Assembly: GCA_913053915.1 (NCBI GenBank)
Contig: CAJXGP010000081.1
Location: forward strand, 1-7,582
Direction of reading: 5' to 3'
Length of the DNA: 7,582 nucleotides
Source of the DNA: an uncultured Ignavibacteriales bacterium
GTDB taxonomy: Bacteria > Bacteroidota > Ignavibacteria > Ignavibacteriales > Ignavibacteriaceae
The position numbers and the translations under genes are program-made. Below are positions 1 to 6,613 of this stretch, piece after piece; within the stretch, counting starts at the first letter, position 1; the number at the start of each line of letters is the position of its first letter. The notes under the pieces are model-generated. The model was not told the DNA's origin and did no database searches. It worked only from the letters and a program-made list of their open reading frames with translations.

Positions 1-2
1 AT

Positions 3-731
3 AAAATAATACCTCCCTTTAATGGTTTCTATAAGCAAACTTTCAATTTTTTAAGCGAGTTGGAAAACGAAAATAATAACAATACAAAATGGTTTTCCGG
101 CAATAGAGATCGTTATGAAAAATACCTTATTTTGCCTTCCAAAGCTTTTGTTATTGCTATCGGCCAATTTTTCAATAATTTGAATCCCATCATCAGAACT
201 GAACCAAAATTTAATAAAACTCTGATGAGAATCAATAAGGATATCCGTTTTACCAGAGGTCTTCCCTACCGGGATTATTTCCTGATTCACTTCGGCAAAT
301 TCAAAATGGATAGCGAATTCTATGTTTATTTGAATAAAAACGGTATTGAATACGGATTATTTATCAATAACACAAAAGGCAACGAACTTTTTTTCAGAAA
401 CAATAAAACTCAATTTAAGAATGAAATAATTAATTCCTTCGATAAATTTAATATCAACGGGAAATTTGATTTATATGAACTCAATAAAGGACCTGAATTC
501 GTTCTTAATAACTTCAACGCTTCGAAAAATTTCCAAACTTTTTCTGAAATGAAATTTATTTTGGTTGAAAAAAATCTTTCAGTAAAAAATAAAATTATAT
601 ACACTGCTGATTTTTTAACCGAGACAATTAAAGTATTTTCGGTACTGTATCCGATATATTGTTTTGCAATTTCGTCTCAGCCGCTAAAATTGTTAGATGA
701 GTTTGAAGAACGGATGGGAATTCCAATTTAA
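3..731 (+). CDS. DUF2461/TIGR02453-like protein, 5' end outside the window
   Basis: The reading frame is open to the left edge, so the gene starts upstream; 242 residues are visible. The N-terminal part carries the pattern typical of DUF2461 (TIGR02453) proteins: a helix F-L-S-E-L at visible residues 16-20, an Asn-rich turn followed by W30-F31 and N34-R-D-R-Y38-E, then R76..K-D80-I-R82-F and P-Y89. A TTG at base 60 could be taken as a start, but it would cut away the conserved FLSEL helix, so it is very likely internal. The C-terminal third (about residues 160-242) does not match the usual end of the family as I know it; it ends in a hydrophobic stretch, F-S-V-L-Y-P-I-Y, and then an acidic tail. 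No signal peptide or membrane segment is visible. The biochemical function of the family is unknown. The gene converges on the thioredoxin-like gene across a 92-base AT-rich gap without a convincing terminator. Confidence 0.75.
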   Translation, partial: KIIPPFNGFYKQTFNFLSELENENNNNTKWFSGNRDRYEKYLILPSKAFVIAIGQFFNNLNPIIRTEPKFNKTLMRINKDIRFTRGLPYRDYFLIHFGKFKMDSEFYVYLNKNGIEYGLFINNTKGNELFFRNNKTQFKNEIINSFDKFNINGKFDLYELNKGPEFVLNNFNASKNFQTFSEMKFILVEKNLSVKNKIIYTADFLTETIKVFSVLYPIYCFAISSQPLKLLDEFEERMGIPI

Positions 732-823
732 TTCAAACGCTTAAATCAAATCATATATAAAATTCTTACGATTTAATCATTTATTTTAATTTTTTAAGAA
801 AAAGCATTAACACCCGGTTTTCA

Positions 824-1372
824 TCACCTGTTATTTTTCCATTTTATTGTGCAACCTATTGAAAAGGTTTCCGGAATTGATATTTCTTTATCTTCTAATA
901 ATTCATATAGAGAATCTCGTAGATATCTACTGCCTACTTGGGATTCATCCTGCCAATTATCATCTATTTTCCCATGATATTGCAATTTTCTGCTTTTATC
1001 AAAAACAAATATTTCAGGAGTATGCGATGCATCGAAAGCTAGGGCTACTTGCTGATCTTCATCTCTTAAATAAGGAAAATTGAAGTTTTTCTCAATTGCT
1101 CTCTTTTTCATTTCTTCAAAAGAATCATCTTCATATTGAGTATCATCGTTGCTATTAATAGCAATAACTTGAACCCCCTTTTGTTCATAATCCCTTTGTA
1201 TCATTTTTATTCTATCTTCATAAGCTTGTACATAAGGACAATGGTTACAGCTAAAAATTACTATCAATATTCTTTTATCGTTATAATCGTCTATATTATG
1301 TACAGTATCATCAATACCTATCAATTTAAAACGGGGTATTTCCGAACCTATTTTGAGTGTTTTTGTAGCCAT
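824..1372 (-). CDS. Thioredoxin-fold redox protein (redoxin/AhpC-TSA-like, CNHC active site)
   Basis: A complete 182-residue protein with a single thioredoxin-like fold. After a strand I-L-I-V-I-F it has the redox motif C42-N-H-C45 followed by P46-Y-V. A TlpA/AhpC-type insert (residues 60-100, with A-I-N-S-N) follows, then the cis-proline motif T118-P119 before the strand I-F-V-F-D. The tail S-I-G-C174-T-I-K-W-K adds a third cysteine and is typical, from memory, of a widespread group annotated only as 'thioredoxin family protein'. Family knowledge suggests a thiol-disulfide oxidoreductase or peroxiredoxin-like reductase; the substrate is unknown. There is no signal peptide, so it should be cytoplasmic, unlike the secreted TlpA/ResA proteins. 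The ATG start is supported by AAGGA at 1382-1386, nine bases upstream. It is divergent from the M14 peptidase gene and likely monocistronic. Confidence 0.9.
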   Translation of the reverse strand: MATKTLKIGSEIPRFKLIGIDDTVHNIDDYNDKRILIVIFSCNHCPYVQAYEDRIKMIQRDYEQKGVQVIAINSNDDTQYEDDSFEEMKKRAIEKNFNFPYLRDEDQQVALAFDASHTPEIFVFDKSRKLQYHGKIDDNWQDESQVGSRYLRDSLYELLEDKEISIPETFSIGCTIKWKNNR

Positions 1373-1420
1373 GAGATTTATTCCTTAATTTTTCATAAAT
1401 TTTGAGTTAGGTCTAAAAAG

Positions 1421-1445
1421 GTCATTCTCTTTTCACAAGAATGAC
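1421..1445. repeat. 8-bp inverted repeat in the divergent intergenic region
   Basis: GTCATTCT (1421-1428) and AGAATGAC (1438-1445) are perfect reverse complements around a 9-base spacer. The repeat lies between the divergent thioredoxin-like gene (start 1372) and M14 peptidase gene (start 1567). It could be an operator for one or both promoters, a small RNA hairpin in the thioredoxin leader, or a fragment of the GTCATTC...GAATGAC intergenic repeats common in many genomes. A second weak palindrome, AAGTTT/AAACTT, lies at 1459-1473. I see no convincing -35/-10 or Bacteroides-type -33/-7 pair in the 194-base gap. Confidence 0.45.
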
Positions 1446-1566
1446 GGTATTCAAATTAAAGTTTTTTAAACTTAAATTATTAAATGTAAATAAAATAAAT
1501 TCTAGCATAATTTGAAAATATTCTTCAATTATTTACTTTCGTTTTCAATTACAATAGGTTTAAATA

Positions 1567-2982
1567 ATGATACAAGATATTGACTTCGCAAATATGCTTT
1601 ATTATAATTATCAAGATTATAAAGAGCCTTCTCTTAACAAAAAAAGGATAAAACATTCCGAAATTTTACCACTTATTCAGCGTTTAAAAGATAGTGATAT
1701 TTTCACGGTAAAAGAAGTTGGGACATCAGTCGAGCATCGTCCCATTTTTCTCATTTCATTTGGAACCGGAAATTCAAAAATATTTCTCTGGTCTCAAATG
1801 CATGGTGATGAATCAACTGCTACAACGGCACTTTTCGATATAATTAATTTTATTTCTGCGGATGATAATTTAAATAGATTTCGAAGTGATCTGTTTAAGG
1901 ACACAACTATCTATTTAATGCCTATGGTTAACCCGGATGGAGCTGAATCTTTTCAGAGACGAAATGCATTCGGAATTGATATAAACAGGGATGCTATCCG
2001 GAAACAAACTCCGGAAGCAAAAATTTTAAGCGAGACTTTCAACTCTATACATGCCGATTTTGGATTTAACCTCCACGATCAAGACAGGCTTTATTCGGCA
2101 GGGCATACATTTAAATCGGCTGCCGTCTCATTTTTAGCTCCTCCAGTTGATCATTCCAAGCAGGTGAATAGCGTAAGAATCAATGCTATTAAATTAATCA
2201 GCCGGCTTTACAAGGTAATATCTGATTTCATTCCCGGGCATATAGCTAAATATAAGGACGACTTTGAACCGAGAGCGTTCGGTGATAATTTTCAAAAAAG
2301 CGGAACAAGCACCGTTTTAATTGAATCCGGCGGATGGAAAGATGATCCGGAAAAACAATTTATAAGAAAGATTAATTTTATAGTACTGCTAACTTCATTT
2401 AAATGCATTGCGGAAAAAAGTTATGAAAATGAAAATATGGAATCTTATGATATTATCCCCTACAATGAGAAAGATATTTTCGACCTAATATTAAGGGACC
2501 TAACCGTTCAAAGCAATAATTCAAAATATACTATTGACCTCGGTATTATTAGAAATGAGGTTACGGTTAATAATGCAAAGGGTTATTATTATAAATCAAT
2601 TTTAGAAGACAAGGGTGATCTGTCGATTTCTTTTGGTTATGAAGATCATGATTTCCCGGGAATGGAAATAAAGCCGGGAAAAACATACGAGAATATTTTT
2701 AGCTCAATTACCGAAGTTGAAAAATTAGACTTTACTAAGCTCTATAAAAACGGTTACACAAACGTTTTACTAAAATCCGATAATTTCGTTGCAAAATACA
2801 CAACACTTCCGATTAATATTATACTCAACAAAGAACTAATGGAAAACAATGATATCTATATAGGGAATAATCCCGGTTTCATAATAGTTAAAGACGGTAT
2901 GATACGATATGTTGTTATTAACGGTTTTTTATACGATACCATGGATGACATCGGTAAAATTGAGAACGGTATTGTTTATTAG
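1567..2982 (+). CDS. M14-family zinc carboxypeptidase with long C-terminal extension
   Basis: A complete 471-residue protein. The peptidase M14 domain spans roughly residues 25-285. The zinc ligands are readable: H79-G-D-E82 (HxxE) and H170 in N-L-H-D. The substrate-binding signature is N-P-D-G at 122-125, R131/R132 and N140-R141. The general-base glutamate is E253 in I-E-S-G-G. This order matches carboxypeptidase A (H69/E72, R127, N144-R145, H196, E270), so the catalytic set looks complete. Predicted activity is metal-dependent removal of C-terminal residues from peptides or hydrolysis of a related amide; the substrate is not deducible. No signal peptide is visible, unlike many secreted M14 enzymes, so it probably acts in the cytoplasm. 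Residues about 300-471 form an extra region that I do not recognise; it ends in a beta-like stretch (G-F-I-I-V-K-D-G-M-I-R-Y). The ATG start has a weak ribosome site, ATAGG at 1554-1558, eight bases upstream. Confidence 0.88.
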   Translation: MIQDIDFANMLYYNYQDYKEPSLNKKRIKHSEILPLIQRLKDSDIFTVKEVGTSVEHRPIFLISFGTGNSKIFLWSQMHGDESTATTALFDIINFISADDNLNRFRSDLFKDTTIYLMPMVNPDGAESFQRRNAFGIDINRDAIRKQTPEAKILSETFNSIHADFGFNLHDQDRLYSAGHTFKSAAVSFLAPPVDHSKQVNSVRINAIKLISRLYKVISDFIPGHIAKYKDDFEPRAFGDNFQKSGTSTVLIESGGWKDDPEKQFIRKINFIVLLTSFKCIAEKSYENENMESYDIIPYNEKDIFDLILRDLTVQSNNSKYTIDLGIIRNEVTVNNAKGYYYKSILEDKGDLSISFGYEDHDFPGMEIKPGKTYENIFSSITEVEKLDFTKLYKNGYTNVLLKSDNFVAKYTTLPINIILNKELMENNDIYIGNNPGFIIVKDGMIRYVVINGFLYDTMDDIGKIENGIVY

Positions 2983-2997
2983 GACAAATAATATTAT

Positions 2998-3047
2998 TAA
3001 AATTATGTACGAATCATTTTTCTAAAATTATGTTTGAATTATTCTCT
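2998..3047. repeat. Two-copy 25-bp imperfect tandem repeat
   Basis: Copy 1 (2998-3022) and copy 2 (3023-3047) both begin TAAAATTATGT and continue with GAAT-ATT. By hand they agree at 19 of 25 positions, and at 18 of the first 21. The repeat lies 15 bases after the stop codon of the M14 gene, in the spacer between two convergent genes. Given the AT-richness, chance similarity or slippage is possible. No function is implied. Confidence 0.4.
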
Positions 3048-3121
3048 ATGATTAATATAAAATTTTTTTAGCTGAAATTTTCCCCAATGTAAAAGGGTAT
3101 TCATTCAGATAAACATGAGAC

Positions 3122-3168
3122 TATATGAAAAATTTTGATTAAAAACCGTCAAAAATGATTTTCATATA
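3122..3168. repeat. Long AT-rich hairpin between convergent genes
   Basis: TATATGAAAA (3122-3131) and TTTTCATATA (3159-3168) are perfect 10-bp inverted repeats. Inside them TTTTGA (3133-3138) can pair with TCAAAA (3149-3154), giving an extended bulged stem of about 16 pairs around an apical loop containing AAAAACCG. It sits in the 251-base spacer between the ends of the M14 gene (+) and the Sel1-repeat gene (-). It could slow or end transcription from both sides. However, no T-tract follows either arm, so a standard intrinsic terminator is not supported, and a protein-binding or RNA-stabilising role is equally possible. Confidence 0.5.
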
Positions 3169-3233
3169 AAACCCAATTGTTGTTAATATTCACGGTTAGA
3201 AAACTTAAAAATGACCTTTTTAAACATGCTTTA

Positions 3234-4811
3234 TTAATTAATTATGAATTCTTTACCGGAAGGGCGAACAGAGTTATAGAGTTTTCTTAATTGATTATAT
3301 GCATATTGACTTCCTCTTTCTGTGGCAAAGCGATAATATTTTACAGCATCCGGTATATTTTTTGAAACACCTATTCCATATTCATAACAATATGCTAAAG
3401 TTGCTTGAGCTAATACAGAACCATCCGTTATCGCTTTTTTTAATCCTTTGATTGATGTAGCTAGAATTTTATTTTTTAATGAATCATCAAAAATATTTGA
3501 AATTATTAATCTGATTTTTGCTCCCGCACTTCCTAATCGTTCAGCTTTTTTCCAAATAGTAATTGCCTTTTCTTTATTTTGCTTTACTATTTTACCGGTG
3601 AAATAATCCAATCCAAGTTCATTTAATGCCGGGATAAAATTAGAATTAGCTGATTGTACAAGTAAATTGAATGCATCTTCATCAACGATATTATTATCAA
3701 ATCCAAAAATATGTAGTCCATACCAAGTGAACAATGCCGCGGGATTTTTTTTCTTAGCTAATTCTTGTAATGCCTTATAGAAATTATTTTCTTTGATTAA
3801 GTTCCAAAGAAGCCGGAATGAACGAGGTGAATCTAATTTTATAGCGCGTACATAATAAACCGCTGCTTTTAATATATCCTTTTTAAAATGAAATCCTTTC
3901 TCGTATAACCTCCCTAATAGAGTCAAAGCTTCCGGACTTCCGTTGTTAGCGAATTTTTTAAGAAGGGCTAAGGAAGTAGAATCAAATGAAAAAGATGAAT
4001 CATTCTTTGTCGTTAATTTTAACGTTTTTGCCAATTTTTCATTTCCCGGGTGCAGGATATCTTCAAGCAATAATTTATTATCTATTTTTGAGCTTGTATC
4101 TGTGATTGTATGAAAATCTATGTAAACTAATCCCAATGTGGAGCTTAAAGAAGTATTCATCGAATTATTGGAAGATGTAAATAAATGATTTTTTTTATTC
4201 CCTTTCACTGAAGTAGTATCTAGAGATGAGATATTAATTTTTTTTCTAAATTCTGCAAGAATTATTTCAGCAGGTTTATACTTTTGTTTTGCAGCTTCTT
4301 TGATCCATTTGTAAGCTTTACTCCAATTTCTTTTTACAACCAAATTATCGGTATAAATTAATCCTACAACTTGTTCGGCTTGAGGCATTCCATCCTTGGC
4401 TGCGATCATAAAATAATTAAACGCACTAAAGGGATTCCACTTCGTACCCCAGCCGTTATTAAGAAGTATCCCATAATTGTAACTAGCCGCTGCTAAACCT
4501 TTATCCGCAGCTTTTTTTATCCAATATGCTGCTTTGACCGTATCGGTTGAAAATCCTTTCCCTAGCAAGTATCGGAGGCCTAATTCATGCTGTGCCAGCG
4601 TATTACCTTTATTTGCATCTTGTACTAATTTGAAATGTTGCCATATTTGATACGCTAAATTAGGTCGATAAAATAATCTTTGTCTTACCTTCGGCCTATA
4701 ATTTTTAAATGCTAAACTTTCTGTTGTATCTTGTGCCTTCAATTGTGATGAAAGAATTAAAATAAGCGGCAGTAAAAAATAAATATTTGATATTCTTATT
4801 ATTTTAATCAA
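3234..4811 (-). CDS. Exported Sel1-repeat (TPR-like) protein
   Basis: No ATG start is available. The longest frame begins at a TTG at 4868, but that gives an unusually long charged stretch before the hydrophobic core. A second in-frame TTG at 4811, with AGAG nine bases upstream, gives a normal signal peptide: I-K-I-I-R, then a core I-Y-F-L-L-P-L-I-L-I-L, then a likely cleavage after L-K-A before Q-D. I chose 4811 (525 residues); 4868 (544 residues) cannot be excluded. Sel1-like helical repeats form two blocks. With 544-residue numbering, the first is about 88-205 (A-Q-H-E-L-G-L-R-Y-L-L-G-K-G, A-A-Y-W-I-K-K-A-A-D-K-G). The second is about 309-528 (E-A-L-T-L-L-G-R-L-Y-E-K-G; A-Q-A-T-L-A-Y-C-Y-E-Y-G-I-G-V). 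A Ser/Thr/Asn-rich linker of about 100 residues separates them. Sel1 repeats usually mediate protein-protein contacts. The protein is probably periplasmic or surface-associated; its partner is unknown. Confidence 0.85.
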   Translation of the reverse strand: MIKIIRISNIYFLLPLILILSSQLKAQDTTESLAFKNYRPKVRQRLFYRPNLAYQIWQHFKLVQDANKGNTLAQHELGLRYLLGKGFSTDTVKAAYWIKKAADKGLAAASYNYGILLNNGWGTKWNPFSAFNYFMIAAKDGMPQAEQVVGLIYTDNLVVKRNWSKAYKWIKEAAKQKYKPAEIILAEFRKKINISSLDTTSVKGNKKNHLFTSSNNSMNTSLSSTLGLVYIDFHTITDTSSKIDNKLLLEDILHPGNEKLAKTLKLTTKNDSSFSFDSTSLALLKKFANNGSPEALTLLGRLYEKGFHFKKDILKAAVYYVRAIKLDSPRSFRLLWNLIKENNFYKALQELAKKKNPAALFTWYGLHIFGFDNNIVDEDAFNLLVQSANSNFIPALNELGLDYFTGKIVKQNKEKAITIWKKAERLGSAGAKIRLIISNIFDDSLKNKILATSIKGLKKAITDGSVLAQATLAYCYEYGIGVSKNIPDAVKYYRFATERGSQYAYNQLRKLYNSVRPSGKEFIIN

Positions 4812-5011
4812 TTCGATTTTCTCTTTTATTTTTTCTGAACAAAATTTATCGTTTATAAATAAAACCAACTTAGATATTAATTTATCATTTTAATGTTTTA
4901 ACTTGATTTTTTTGCGATTGTTTCAATATAAAAAAATAGCCATAACTATTTAAGCTATTATTCTAAGTTACAAATTTTTATAATTTTATTTTTTATGATT
5001 ATTTATCTGAT

Positions 5012-5031
5012 TAACTCACGTTACGCAAAAA
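5012..5031 (+). repeat. Left terminal inverted repeat of the IS
   Basis: Identical over 20 bases to the reverse complement of 6173-6192. Core CTCACGTTACGCAAAAA (5015-5031); the outer TAA may belong to a TTAA target site. Confidence 0.9.
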
Positions 5032-5077
5032 GGCAGAAAATCATTAAATTTCTAAGCAAGAAAATAAGAGGTAAGAG

Positions 5078-6151
5078 ATGAACAAGCAACTCTTAGAAAT
5101 ATACACTGATTATTTAATGAGTTCATATTCATATACAACAGCCACAGGACTTTCGGTATTATCAGAGGGAAAAATAAGTCACGATAAGATCACAAGATTT
5201 TTAAGTTCGGAAGATTTCACATCAGCAGGATTATGGTCATTAATAAAACGTACGGTAAGAGAAATACAAAGAGAAGATGGAGTAATAATAATAGACGATA
5301 CGATAGAGGAAAAGCCAAGTACGGATGAAAACGAAATAATCTGTTGGCATTATGATCACAGCAAGGGACGGTTAGTCAAGGGCGTAAATATAATATCGGC
5401 ACTGTATTACAGTAAAGGCTTTAGAATACCGATATCGTTTGATTTAGTAAGAAAGACAAAAACAGTGATTGACGAAAAGACAAAGAAAGAAAAAAGAATC
5501 AGTGAGAAGACAAAAAACGAACAATATAGAGAAATGCTAAAAGTTTGTGTTAAAAATAATATCAAATTCAAATATGTGTTAAATGATATTTGGTATGCAT
5601 CAAGTAAGAATATGATGCTTGTAAAAGGAGAACTGAAAAAAGATTTTATAATGCCGATAAAGACAAACAGAAAAATAGCTCTAAGTAAAAAAGATAAACT
5701 TTCGGGTAAGTATGTTAGAGTAAGTGCACTCGAACTGAAAGAGAACACACAACAAGAGATATATTTAGAAGGAGTAAGTTTCCCGCTTTTGTTAATAAAG
5801 CAAGTCTTCAAAAACGCAGATGGAAGTCAAGGCGTTCTTTATTTGGTTAGTAGTGATCTAAGATTAACATACGAACAAAGTATAGCAATTTACCACAAAC
5901 GGTGGAAAGTAGGAGAATATCACAAGTCATTAAAGCAACATGTTTGTTTATGCAAGTCTCCAACAAAAAGAGTCAGAACGCAGAGTAATCATATTTTTAC
6001 ATCGATATATGCATTTTTCAAGTTGGAATATTTAAGTTTGAAATCGGAGTTGAATCCAACAGCATTAAGAACAAAATTCTATATCTCTGCAAGTCGTGTC
6101 GCTTTTGACGAACTGATAAATCTTAAAGCTTGCTTTGCTATGAAATTCTAA
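5078..6151 (+). CDS. IS4/IS701-like DDE transposase with altered catalytic Glu position
   Basis: A full-length 357-residue transposase. It should cut and join the element's own ends. The N-terminal helical region (1-65) contains the H-D-K-I-T-R-F-L-S motif typical of this group. The first catalytic Asp is in I-I-I-D73-D74-T, the second is probably D170 in L-N-D-I-W-Y. The C-terminal signature region reads Y272-H-K-R275-W-K-V-G279-E280-Y-H-K-S-L-K286. The IS4 consensus is Y-x2-R-x3-E-x6-K; Y272, R275 and K286 fit, but the Glu position (279) is Gly, with a Glu one residue later. The codon is GGA, one transition from GAA. The enzyme may therefore be inactive unless E280 can substitute. The ATG start is well supported by AAGAGG at 5066-5071, six bases upstream. 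It is 46 bases from the left repeat, and its stop lies 21 bases before the right repeat. I believe NCBI labels close relatives 'IS701 family', but I could not check this. Confidence 0.9.
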   Translation: MNKQLLEIYTDYLMSSYSYTTATGLSVLSEGKISHDKITRFLSSEDFTSAGLWSLIKRTVREIQREDGVIIIDDTIEEKPSTDENEIICWHYDHSKGRLVKGVNIISALYYSKGFRIPISFDLVRKTKTVIDEKTKKEKRISEKTKNEQYREMLKVCVKNNIKFKYVLNDIWYASSKNMMLVKGELKKDFIMPIKTNRKIALSKKDKLSGKYVRVSALELKENTQQEIYLEGVSFPLLLIKQVFKNADGSQGVLYLVSSDLRLTYEQSIAIYHKRWKVGEYHKSLKQHVCLCKSPTKRVRTQSNHIFTSIYAFFKLEYLSLKSELNPTALRTKFYISASRVAFDELINLKACFAMKF

Positions 6152-6172
6152 AAATAATTAACTATACAGATA

Positions 6173-6192
6173 TTTTTGCGTAACGTGAGTTA
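6173..6192 (-). repeat. Right terminal inverted repeat of the IS
   Basis: Reverse complement of 5012-5031 over all 20 bases. It is followed by TTAAATTT. If the target was TTAA, the right duplicate is TTAT at 6190-6193, with one substitution. Confidence 0.9.
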
Positions 6193-6395
6193 TTAAATTT
6201 AATTCAAAATATACGATTTAGCTAAACAGTGAAAAACATTATTTTAAATAGAAATTATGTTATAGCCTATAAAATTGACTTAAAGTGGAAAATAAAAGAT
6301 TTTTTGAGCTCCAAAATTAGTTATTTTCTCCCATTTATATTTTTTAAAGAAAGAGATACCTAAAATGACCAACATATTTTTTATAAGATTTTATA
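6193..6395. other. AT-rich non-coding spacer
   Basis: This is the first part of the gene-free stretch 6152-6613. I see no reading frame with recognisable protein character, no strong hairpin followed by a T-tract, and no remnant that continues from the left side of the IS. The rest of the gap holds the IS right end (6173-6192) and the hairpin cluster at 6396-6588. Confidence 0.5.
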
Positions 6396-6588
6396 AGTCC
6401 ACTTAAAAAAGGTAAATATTACGCAAATTTAGGAATTTGTAAACTGCTGAAGCAATTAATGATGTTCCTAAATTGTTGCTATCTCCCGACTTTCCTTGAG
6501 GGATGGCTATGTTAAAGCCGAGGGTTAATTTAATATTAATACGCATTGCAACCGTTCCAACGGTTTTTAGTCCTTTCTTTAGTGGACT
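6396..6588. repeat. Hairpin cluster bounded by a 17-bp inverted repeat (REP/MITE-like)
   Basis: The outer arms are 6396-6412 and 6572-6588: AGTCCACT..A..AAAGG against its reverse complement, 15 of 17 matching. Inside lie several palindromes. There is a perfect 10-bp pair, AATTTAGGAA (6426-6435) with TTCCTAAATT (6465-6474). Nested in its loop is a 16-base 7-2-7 palindrome, AACTGCTGAAGCAATT (6442-6457, one mismatch that becomes a G-U pair on minus-strand RNA). A short GGCT/AGCC pair occupies 6505-6519. A second, perfect 7-2-7 palindrome, AACCGTTCCAACGGTT, is at 6550-6565. The right outer arm can also fold locally (AGTCC/GGACT, 6569-6588). This resembles, from memory, the hairpin intergenic sequences in Bacteroidota and relatives linked to REP-type IS200-like transposases; that link is not shown here. 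It starts 25 bases past the P-II stop codon and would be transcribed in that mRNA's 3' end. A 62-codon frame on the minus strand (6403-6591) is best explained as a by-product of these palindromes. Confidence 0.6.
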
Positions 6589-6613
6589 CATTTATATTTA
6601 TCCATTTTGAATA

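Larger units (their letters stand above)
5012..6192 (+). mobile_element. Complete insertion sequence, IS4/IS701-like, single transposase
   Basis: A 20-bp perfect inverted repeat bounds the element: AACTCACGTTACGCAAAAA preceded by T on the left (5012-5031), and its reverse complement on the right (6173-6192). One full-length transposase gene fills the interior. The outer bases of the repeat may be target rather than element. The left junction reads TTAA at 5011-5014 and the right junction TTAT at 6190-6193. A palindromic TTAA duplication, fitting the YTAR-type targets of IS701 elements, would artificially lengthen the inverted repeat; in that case the element is 5015-6189 with 17-bp ends and one base of the right duplication has changed. 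A 3-bp ATT duplication (5010-5012 and 6192-6194) is an alternative. The element sits between genes, so no coding region is visibly interrupted. Its isoleucine codons favour ATA more than the neighbouring genes do, consistent with a foreign origin. Confidence 0.9.

Noticed and set aside
60..731. TTG at base 60 as the true start of the DUF2461-like gene
   Set aside because: The frame is open upstream to the window edge, and the conserved F-L-S-E-L helix of the family lies before this codon.
847..1405. Two plus-strand frames (847-1083 and 1136-1405)
   Set aside because: Both lie opposite the thioredoxin-like gene, whose active-site motifs make the minus strand clearly the coding one.
1490..1540. 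CATAAT / TAATTTG as a promoter -10 or -7 element for the M14 gene
   Set aside because: There is no matching -35 or -33 element at a proper distance, and such matches are expected by chance in DNA this AT-rich.
4934..4959. Overlapping inverted repeats AAATAG/CTATTT and AATAGC/GCTATT next to a run of T on the minus strand, considered as a terminator
   Set aside because: The stems have only one or two GC pairs in an AT-rich spacer, and no gene close upstream on that strand would use it.
5407..5811. A 134-codon frame on the minus strand within the transposase
   Set aside because: Its hydrophobic, Phe/Ser-rich sequence is the usual shadow of AAA/AGA-rich codons on the other strand.
6403..6591. 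A 62-codon frame on the minus strand with an ATG
   Set aside because: It spans almost exactly the hairpin cluster, its codons follow the palindromes (for example V-G-T-V from AACCGTT/AACGGTT), and no ribosome site or recognisable protein feature is visible.
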